Source of the DNA: Chloroflexi bacterium RBG_13_46_14
GTDB lineage: Bacteria > Chloroflexota > Dehalococcoidia > Dehalococcoidales > UBA2162
Reading direction: 5' to 3'
DNA: 5,619 bases
Assembly (NCBI GenBank): GCA_001796415.1
Contig: MGML01000029.1
Span: 896-6,514 of the forward strand
Numbering within the stretch: position 1 is the first letter of the stretch; the number at the start of each line of letters is the position of its first letter. The notes beneath the pieces are model-generated. The model was given only the letters and a program-made list of their open reading frames with translations. It was not told where the DNA came from and did not search any database. Positions 1 through 4,314 of the stretch are shown here, piece after piece. The position numbers were made by a program, and so were the translations under genes.

Positions 1-2
1 TA

Positions 3-50
3 GTCAGCAACGCTGCCATAAGGAAAGCCAATGAACAACAGGAAGATTGA
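3..50 (+). CDS. possible 3' end of an upstream gene (partial)
   Basis: The frame beginning at base 3 is open from the window edge to a TGA at 48-50. It encodes 15 residues (VSNAAIRKANEQQED) with a composition plausible for a charged C-terminal tail. If real, it overlaps the next gene by 20 bases, which would suggest translational coupling. A second frame, from base 2, ends at TGA 32-34, giving the other common ATGA-type overlap with the next start. Fifteen codons are too few to choose between the frames or to assign a function. Confidence 0.2.
   Translation, partial: VSNAAIRKANEQQED
20..24 (+). promoter_or_regulatory. ribosome binding site for the 31-411 gene
   Basis: AAGGA lies 6 bases before the ATG at 31. 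The good spacing supports this start over downstream alternatives. Confidence 0.55.
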
Positions 51-411
51 TCCGAACCTGCCAATACAGCACATTCAGGGGAAATGGCTCGTGACTGAGA
101 CGCCGGACCTCGACGATGATTACCTTGAACTGACCCAGGACCCTCATGTGGTACTGAAAACGCGGAAGTCACACAATGACATTAGCGGTGACTATGCGTT
201 CGGTGCCCAGACCGGAGTTATCGATGGACAGCTTGAGATGCTCTCCGATGGTGGCATACGACTGATCTTCTCCTTCGAAGGTAACGATGAACTTGACATG
301 GTCCACGGTTATGGTGAGGCTACCTTGGTTGATGAGGGTACCTTGAAAGGATACATGAGATATCATCTCGGAGACACGTATCGTTTTGTCTGGAAACGCG
401 TTCGCAAGTAG
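31..411 (+). CDS. small beta-rich protein of unknown function
   Basis: A 126-residue soluble protein with no signal peptide or membrane segment. Visible motifs in order: GKW at 17-19, an acidic DDDYLEL at 28-34, FGAQTGVIDGQ at 57-67, FSFEGNDELD at 80-89, and GYGEATLVDEGTLKGYMRYHLGD at about 93-115. From memory this order matches a widespread uncharacterised family of 110-130 residue proteins, whose members carry a GKWxIxE start, a central FGxVxGxxD, a WEGNDExD segment and an ending like GxLxGxIxxHxGD. The alternating pattern suggests a small beta barrel or sandwich of lipocalin-like type; that is inference. The ATG at 31 has a well-spaced Shine-Dalgarno. It may be translationally coupled to a gene ending at 34 or 50. 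No enzymatic residues can be assigned and no function is claimed. Confidence 0.75.
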   Translation: MNNRKIDPNLPIQHIQGKWLVTETPDLDDDYLELTQDPHVVLKTRKSHNDISGDYAFGAQTGVIDGQLEMLSDGGIRLIFSFEGNDELDMVHGYGEATLVDEGTLKGYMRYHLGDTYRFVWKRVRK

Positions 412-541
412 CCTGGCCCTGGTTCTGCTTGTACTGACACCTGGGAGAAACTGCCCCTCTGCACGCGAACGACATTATTAGGGAAATCTGAATGTTACAC
501 ATTAATCGTATCGCTGTCCCATCTAACCTAAACATAGATGT

Positions 542-549
542 GTTAAAAT
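542..549 (+). promoter_or_regulatory. possible extended -10 element for the 559-1041 gene
   Basis: TGTTAAAAT contains a TGn extension followed by TAAAAT (5 of 6 matches to TATAAT) at 544-549. No good -35 is seen 16-18 bases upstream, consistent with an extended -10 promoter. Transcription would begin around 555-557, leaving almost no leader before the ATG at 559. Confidence 0.3.
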
Positions 550-558
550 TATCTCTGT

Positions 559-1041
559 ATGAGTTATTTAAACTCTCTCTTATTATATCAAGACAAGCCT
601 GAATACGGATTACTATTGAAGCTTATTATTTCCTTAGTTCCAGTGGGTTTGTTAGTTGTTAGCGTCTCTTTGTTGCTATCTGGTGAGGATGTTGGTGGTC
701 TTGTAATGCTGGTTGAGGTATTCATTGTTGGCTTTATATTTTGGTGCGTATTCCCTCGCATGTACCAGGTATATGAAGATCATATTCGAATCGTACTGGG
801 TGGCCCCTTTTCAGTCAAAGTTGGATTCGTTGATATAAAAGCGATCAGGATAACGAATAACTTGATATTAAGCGTTAATTTTGTCACTAAACTCACAAAA
901 AATTACGTGGAAATATCTAAGAATAAAGGATTACCGATCGCTATAACGCCGAATGATTTCGAGCAATTTCTTGAAAATGCTAATTATGCTTTGAGTCAAT
1001 GGAAAAGACAAACGCAGACTGAGAAGAAAAATTATAGTTAA
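559..1041 (+). CDS. membrane protein with a PH-like cytoplasmic domain
   Basis: A 160-residue protein with two strongly hydrophobic segments, about residues 19-41 and 46-66, joined by a short acidic loop (GEDVGG), then a soluble C-terminal half. The soluble part (about 69-145) has the pattern of small bacterial PH-like domains that follow a two-helix anchor: YQVYEDHIRIVLGG, then FVDIKAIRIT, a paired strand ending YVEISKNKG, then an AITPNDFEQFLENANYAL helix. The xISPxDxxxFxxxL-type ending is typical of that group. Family membership is inferred from pattern only. The function is unknown; such proteins are usually assumed to act at the inner face of the membrane. The ATG at 559 has no Shine-Dalgarno, and an in-frame TAA at 544-546 leaves no earlier start. 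The gene is visibly AT-richer than the preceding one and ends convergent with plsY. Confidence 0.7.
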   Translation: MSYLNSLLLYQDKPEYGLLLKLIISLVPVGLLVVSVSLLLSGEDVGGLVMLVEVFIVGFIFWCVFPRMYQVYEDHIRIVLGGPFSVKVGFVDIKAIRITNNLILSVNFVTKLTKNYVEISKNKGLPIAITPNDFEQFLENANYALSQWKRQTQTEKKNYS

Positions 1042-1054
1042 GCACTCACGTTTA

Positions 1055-1090
1055 CAAAATTGTTTTTCGGTTTGATCCGAAAATAATTTG
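1055..1090. terminator. hairpin between convergent genes, possible bidirectional terminator
   Basis: TTTTCGG (1064-1070) and CCGAAAA (1077-1083) form a perfect 7-bp stem with a 6-base loop. Outer CAAAATT (1055-1061) and AATTTG (1085-1090) could extend it imperfectly. It lies 13-50 bases past the + gene's stop and just past the plsY stop on the other strand. On the - strand the stem is followed by a broken run of T. The stem is AT-rich, so strength is doubtful. Confidence 0.45.
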
Positions 1091-1093
1091 TCG

Positions 1094-1687
1094 TCAATTT
1101 TTACTGCTTCTTAGCAACGTCTTCCGCTGCGGACTGTCTATAAATAATTTTATTGGGATAAATAGAAAAATTGCTATAGCATATTCTAAGAATACCCACT
1201 GATGAAGAATCCCTAAGGTCAGAGCAATGGCCCCACATCCTATCCCCAACCCTATAATTGACTTCCTGGTAAACAGGAATACTACGCTGTACACCGCTAG
1301 ACCGATAAAGGCAGGTACAGGAAACAAAACCGCCATCGTTCCAAGGGAAGTAGCAACCCCTTTACCGCCTTTAAAACGAGCGAAAACGGGGAAATCGTGA
1401 CCAAGAATCGCAAAAATACCAGCCAACAATTGCCAACCTAAACTCAAGCCAAGTGCATAAGCAATGAAGACGGAAGTTGCCCCTTTTAGATAATCGATGA
1501 TTGCAACCAATATACCGAATACTGGTCCAATTTCGTGAAATGTATTACATGCTCCCATGTTCCCATTCCCGATACTGCGGATGTCCATATGTAAAATCCG
1601 TTTTGAAACAATGAGTGCAGTAGGAATTGATCCCAAAAGATAAGCAATGACTAAAACCGCTGCAATTTTAGTAAATGATTCCATCAT
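1094..1687 (-). CDS. plsY: glycerol-3-phosphate acyltransferase PlsY (or PlsY paralogue)
   Basis: A 197-residue integral membrane protein of normal PlsY length with about six hydrophobic segments. PlsY moves the acyl group of acyl-phosphate to the 1-position of glycerol 3-phosphate, giving lysophosphatidate, the first step of membrane phospholipid synthesis in most bacteria. Landmarks: GSIPTALIVSK at 19-29, first motif DIRSIGNGNMGACN at 35-48, DYLKGA at 65-70, and phosphate-binding loop GHDFPVFARFKGGKGVATSLG at 96-116. Two oddities: the first motif is usually GSGNIGATN, and the conserved HRxNIxRLxxGxE-like tail is not recognisable (the protein ends SPQRKTLLRSSKN). It could therefore be a second, paralogous PlsY rather than the housekeeping enzyme. 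AGGA (1692-1695) lies 4 bases before the first ATG and 7 before the second (1684), so the shorter start is at least as likely. Monocistronic by position. Confidence 0.88.
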   Translation of the reverse strand: MMESFTKIAAVLVIAYLLGSIPTALIVSKRILHMDIRSIGNGNMGACNTFHEIGPVFGILVAIIDYLKGATSVFIAYALGLSLGWQLLAGIFAILGHDFPVFARFKGGKGVATSLGTMAVLFPVPAFIGLAVYSVVFLFTRKSIIGLGIGCGAIALTLGILHQWVFLEYAIAIFLFIPIKLFIDSPQRKTLLRSSKN

Positions 1688-1743
1688 TCATTCCTGTCAC
1701 TTGCTGGTTGATAGATAAATGCCTAGACTTCCGATGTATGTTA

Positions 1744-1771
1744 ATTCTATCATGCTGAAAAAAAATAGCAA
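1744..1771 (-). promoter_or_regulatory. likely sigma-A promoter of plsY
   Basis: On the minus strand TTGCTA (1771-1766, 4 of 6 to the -35 consensus) is followed by a 16-base spacer and TAGAAT (1749-1744, 5 of 6 to the -10). Expected transcript start is near 1737, giving a leader of about 50 bases before plsY. No FapR-like operator was recognised by eye. Confidence 0.5.
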
Positions 1772-1811
1772 GTGCAATCCGTTGACGCTACAAAGGTAGG
1801 GTATTTTGATC

Positions 1812-2138
1812 TCAAAACACTGAGACAAAGGATTCTAACAACATCTTAATATAAATTTTGAGGATCTTGGCATTAGGTTCAGTATCATACTCTTGTTGGA
1901 TTTCATTAGGTGATCTGCCGCCGCGGTCCGGTTGGGGAGTATTGTTCCAGATGTTCATCGCCAAACCAAGCCAGTTGTTGAGATCGTCCACAGAGTGAAC
2001 ACTACCAACCCGTTTGGTAATTTCTTTTACAAACTCGTTTATCTGGCTCGATTTCATATATGGAATTACCAGCTTCTTCCACTGTGTTTGAGTCATAATA
2101 AGATTTTGGATTCCTTCAGCCTTTGCAGTTCCCGTCAT
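1812..2138 (-). CDS. remnant C-terminal part of an unrecognised protein, perhaps SEC-C/YecA-related
   Basis: An open stretch of 108 codons from an ATG at 2138, soluble and helix-rich. The segment VDDLNNWLGLAMNIWNNTPQPDRGGRSPNEI (about residues 51-81) resembles the DLxNxxxxWxNxGxTPxEL segment of SEC-C/YecA-type proteins. That is a tentative resemblance, and the zinc-binding CxC...C motif of that family is absent here and in the following bases. Coding-like sequence continues upstream of the ATG in the same frame (SRFIPFKDAVARM) back to a TGA at 2196-2198. The AGG directly abutting the ATG is too close to act as a ribosome binding site. Both facts indicate that the ATG is an internal methionine of a broken gene rather than a true start. 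Probably not functional. Confidence 0.5.
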   Translation of the reverse strand: MTGTAKAEGIQNLIMTQTQWKKLVIPYMKSSQINEFVKEITKRVGSVHSVDDLNNWLGLAMNIWNNTPQPDRGGRSPNEIQQEYDTEPNAKILKIYIKMLLESFVSVF

Positions 2139-2143
2139 CCTTG

Positions 2144-2287
2144 CTACAGCATCCTTAAAAGGGATGAATCTTGAGGTATTTCTGCTTTCGAACGGTCATC
2201 GTTGGGGTCTATCCTTTGCTGGAGAAATCTCTCCAACTGGATAGGAGTAATTTGAAAGCTCTTGAGTTCAGTCTGCATGCCAGGCAT
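2144..2287 (-). pseudogene. out-of-frame 5' remnant of the broken gene at 1812-2138
   Basis: The frame from ATG 2287 (or ATG 2278) to TAG at 2144-2146 encodes 47 (or 44) residues, including the protein-like stretch FQITPIQLERFLQQRIDPND. It ends 5 bases before the ATG of the 108-codon piece, in a different frame, as expected after a single-base shift. The frame of the downstream piece also reads on upstream through TGA 2196-2198 and a further in-frame TGA near 2261-2263, with a tryptophan-rich stretch (MKWLACWFWLAVIAYLDYA) beyond. Which frame is ancestral cannot be settled by eye. The stretch up to the IS edge near 2363 holds no intact gene. Confidence 0.4.
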
Positions 2288-2377
2288 AATCCAAGTAAGC
2301 TATTACAGCCAGCCAGAACCAACAAGCAAGCCACTTCATCCAACAAGAACTTAATAAGTTAGTCTAAATGACATTCT

Positions 2378-2398
2378 CCCCGACGCAGAGCGTCGGGG
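2378..2398. repeat. IS200 right-end hairpin
   Basis: CCCCGACGC (2378-2386) and GCGTCGGGG (2390-2398) form a perfect 9-bp stem with loop AGA. It begins two bases after the tnpA stop codon. It is the likely TnpA binding structure of the right end and may also slow transcription leaving the element. Confidence 0.8.
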
Positions 2399-2400
2399 TA

Positions 2401-2847
2401 TCATAGCAGCCTCAATTGATCTTTGTGCAACTGTACGTATTCAGCTTCGCGTCCTTGCTCTTTTATGTATCGTCCGATTACTTCTTCATTCCCGTGCTTC
2501 CCGACCGTTGATGCATAGTAGCCACTTGTCCACAAACTTGACCCCCACAACTCCTTCTTTATCCCTGGCTTCCTCCTGAATACTTCTTTCGCCGTTATAC
2601 TCTTTATTATCGTTACTAACCGGCTTACCGGTATCGTCGGTACCGCCTGCACCAGAAAATGAACATGATCTTTATCGGTCCCTATTTCGACAAAATGTAT
2701 CTCGTACCTCTTCTCTATCTCCAGACTAATACCTTTTATCAGTTCGTCTACTTCATCATCTATGACTATCCTTCTGTATTTCGTCGGAAAGACCAGATGA
2801 TACATCAGAACGGTCACGTTATGACTTCTGTGGATATATCGGCTCAT
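2401..2847 (-). CDS. tnpA: IS200-type transposase TnpA (HUH single-strand Tyr transposase)
   Basis: A 148-residue Y1 transposase that cuts and rejoins single-stranded element ends at hairpin-defined sites. The metal-binding HUH motif is H61-V62-H63 in DKDHVHFLV, and the catalytic helix has Y127 with Q131 in IGRYIKEQG, the Tyr/Gln spacing typical of the family. FPTKYRR (20-26), EIGTDKDHVHF and GYYASTVG (109-116) are further family hallmarks. Length is full and no frameshift is seen, so the enzyme may be active. The start MSRYIHRSHNV matches the usual N-terminus of this group. However, the GGAGG Shine-Dalgarno (2852-2848) directly abuts the ATG with no spacer, which should make translation weak; low transposase expression is typical of IS200 elements. 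There is no accompanying tnpB. Confidence 0.92.
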   Translation of the reverse strand: MSRYIHRSHNVTVLMYHLVFPTKYRRIVIDDEVDELIKGISLEIEKRYEIHFVEIGTDKDHVHFLVQAVPTIPVSRLVTIIKSITAKEVFRRKPGIKKELWGSSLWTSGYYASTVGKHGNEEVIGRYIKEQGREAEYVQLHKDQLRLL

Positions 2848-2867
2848 CCTCCTATTTTATCTTATTT

Positions 2868-2882
2868 CGCCGCAGAGCGGCG
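2868..2882. repeat. IS200 left-end hairpin
   Basis: CGCCGC (2868-2873) and GCGGCG (2877-2882) form a perfect 6-bp stem with loop AGA, the same loop as the right-end hairpin. It sits 20 bases upstream of tnpA and 5 bases from the stop codon of the neighbouring gene. Confidence 0.75.
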
Positions 2883-2887
2883 GGGAA

Positions 2888-4141
2888 TTAAACCCTATCT
2901 GATTCACTTAATCGATTTCTTATTTTTTCCCTGATTATTTTCATTTTACCTGAAACCCATGATTGAGATCGATTGAACATTGTAGCAATCTTTGTTTGTG
3001 TAAACCCGCCCATTAATAGATATACAATATCTCTTTCAACCTCCGATAAACACTCGAATATTTCATTCATTTCTTCATTGTCTATAAGGTCTTTTAAAGG
3101 ATTGCTAAGATTTTTATTGACAGCATGGTTTTCTAGATAATCTTTATCTGTTTCTTCTATACTTTTTACTTTATCCCCACCTCTCTTCTGAGTTCTCCAT
3201 GTTCTCATTTCGTCTATAAGATCATGCTCCACTGCAATTACCATAGAGTTAGGTATTTTCCCTTCCATGAAGTCAAGTATAAATTGGAATGGTTTTTCAG
3301 TAGCTCTAATGTAAAGTTCTGAAAACACACATCCCATGGCGAAGATTCTTTCTACATTATAATCATATGTATTAATATTTTCTGGTAAATCTACTCGAGG
3401 TATTACTAAACCTCTTTTTCGAATTCGATCCATGATGAATGGCTCTAAACTTTTCCAACCCTCTGCAAAGTCAACATATTGACTATCTTTTTTGTGATGT
3501 TTCTCCACTATTTCTATAACAGCGGAAAACACTGGTGATGAAAATAATCTCTCATATAAGATATTTAACGCTTCATTAATTCCATTTATCAGAGTCTCTC
3601 CGCCAGCAATTTCTAGGGTAAACCTAATGTACTTAATCGCTTGCTCGGGATTATCCTCAATTAATTCATGTTCAATACTACGAAACAGTTCCTTCTTTTC
3701 CTCTTCACTACCATTAACAAAGACATCGATTCTTTGGAAAAGCAGTCGTATCATCTTGTCGACAAGCTCATCGATACCTTGATTCGATCCAGCAATTTCT
3801 AATACGTATTCTACCTTTTGTTCCTCTGTTCTCTGCTGTTTCAAATCTGCAGGTTCCATTACCCCATAAAGGTTCAAGCACATTCTCACCAATTCTGATT
3901 TTATTTGATGAATTTGCTCATCAAACTCAGAATCAGATAATTCTTTTACGCGGTTGTTCATAGCAAGTAACTGTTGTTGTATCTCGGGGATTAAGGGTAA
4001 ATGGTTCGCCAACTGGTATAATAGTTTCGAAAAAAATGGATTTTCGCCCCTGGCACTCATGATACCAATAGCGTTATAAAGCATTGTTACTATAAACGAA
4101 CCGTATTCCGGACTCGTCTCTTTTGAACGTTTCTTTGGCAT
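2888..4141 (-). CDS. sigma-70-like HTH protein of unknown function
   Basis: A 417-residue soluble, helix-rich, acidic protein. The C-terminus (365-407) is a clear sigma-70 region 4/LuxR-type helix-turn-helix: LSEVERDIVYLLMGGFTQTKIATMFNRSQSWVSGKMKIIREKI. Residues about 299-330 (SMVIAVEHDLIDEMRTWRTQKRGG, then a SIEE segment) resemble the ALIDELRxxRR/SLDE stretch at the end of sigma region 2, but the core-binding part of region 2 is not obvious. Residues 1-290 match nothing I recognise; LEIAG occurs at 114-118 and again at 176-180 with similar following helices, hinting at an internal duplication. It could be an atypical sigma factor, an anti-terminator-like regulator or another DNA-binding protein. 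The start is well supported by GGAGGTG with 7 bases of spacing. The stop codon lies directly at the edge of the IS200 element. The sequence is markedly AT-rich compared with the recombinase gene upstream. Confidence 0.7.
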   Translation of the reverse strand: MPKKRSKETSPEYGSFIVTMLYNAIGIMSARGENPFFSKLLYQLANHLPLIPEIQQQLLAMNNRVKELSDSEFDEQIHQIKSELVRMCLNLYGVMEPADLKQQRTEEQKVEYVLEIAGSNQGIDELVDKMIRLLFQRIDVFVNGSEEEKKELFRSIEHELIEDNPEQAIKYIRFTLEIAGGETLINGINEALNILYERLFSSPVFSAVIEIVEKHHKKDSQYVDFAEGWKSLEPFIMDRIRKRGLVIPRVDLPENINTYDYNVERIFAMGCVFSELYIRATEKPFQFILDFMEGKIPNSMVIAVEHDLIDEMRTWRTQKRGGDKVKSIEETDKDYLENHAVNKNLSNPLKDLIDNEEMNEIFECLSEVERDIVYLLMGGFTQTKIATMFNRSQSWVSGKMKIIREKIRNRLSESDRV

Positions 4142-4148
4142 AATTGGG

Positions 4149-4155
4149 CACCTCC
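4149..4155 (-). promoter_or_regulatory. strong ribosome binding site of the sigma-like gene
   Basis: GGAGGTG on the minus strand, 7 bases before ATG 4141. It fixes the start and predicts efficient translation. Confidence 0.75.
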
Positions 4156-4186
4156 ATGAAGATATGTAAAATCCAGGATATATTTC

Positions 4187-4215
4187 ATTGTATGCTGTAT
4201 AAAAGAAGATGACCA
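4187..4215 (-). promoter_or_regulatory. possible promoter of the sigma-like gene
   Basis: On the minus strand TGGTCA (4215-4210, 4 of 6 to the -35), a 17-base spacer and TACAAT (4192-4187, 5 of 6 to the -10). Transcription would start near 4180, leaving about 40 bases of leader. The surrounding 173-base gap is AT-rich with weak dyads (ATATT/AATAT at 4242-4256, ACTTA/TAAGT at 4261-4279), which could be protein sites but are too weak to call. No convincing terminator follows the recombinase gene, so read-through is also possible. Confidence 0.35.
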
Positions 4216-4314
4216 GTAAACATCAGCAAAGATAACCGACGATATTAAAAAAATATTGAGACTTATAAAAAAATTAAGTCCGGTTAGTAGTTTTGAATCT
4301 TTCAGATTTAAAAT

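Larger units (their letters stand above)
2364..2887 (-). mobile_element. IS200-type insertion sequence (IS200/IS605 family, no tnpB)
   Basis: A single tnpA gene is flanked by subterminal hairpins that share an AGA loop in + orientation: a 9-bp perfect stem on the right-end side (2378-2398) and a 6-bp perfect stem on the left-end side (2868-2882). This is the organisation of IS200-group elements, which move as single-stranded DNA and leave neither terminal inverted repeats nor target duplications. On the minus strand the left edge follows GGGTTTAA (TTTAA being a plausible target flank) and the right end runs through GTCATTTAG, so both edges show a TTTA core. The exact ends are inferred to within a few bases. 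About 525 bp, with no TnpB and no other cargo. Confidence 0.75.

Noticed and set aside
399..471. Inverted repeat CGTTCGC near the end of the 31-411 gene and GCGAACG about 60 bases later
   Set aside because: Only 7 bp with a long unstructured spacer and no T-run, so not a credible terminator or operator.
169..535. Minus-strand open frames within and after the 31-411 gene
   Set aside because: They are antisense to a better supported coding frame or lack ribosome binding sites and protein-like composition.
2171..2362. 63-codon plus-strand open frame
   Set aside because: Lies opposite the decayed minus-strand gene; composition looks like a shadow and there is no ribosome binding site.
2364..2887. 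TnpB/IscB nuclease or guide-RNA (omega RNA) system associated with the IS
   Set aside because: The element contains only tnpA; there is no space for and no trace of a RuvC-like nuclease. An antisense regulatory RNA as in IS200 cannot be supported from sequence alone.
2659..2934. Plus-strand open frame running across tnpA and the IS left end
   Set aside because: Antisense to a clear TnpA; translation is of low complexity and crosses the element boundary.
4142..4314. Attachment site or terminator in the AT-rich gap between recombinase and sigma-like gene
   Set aside because: Only weak 5-bp AT dyads are present, no direct repeat partner elsewhere in the window was found, and no GC-rich stem with a T-run follows the recombinase stop.
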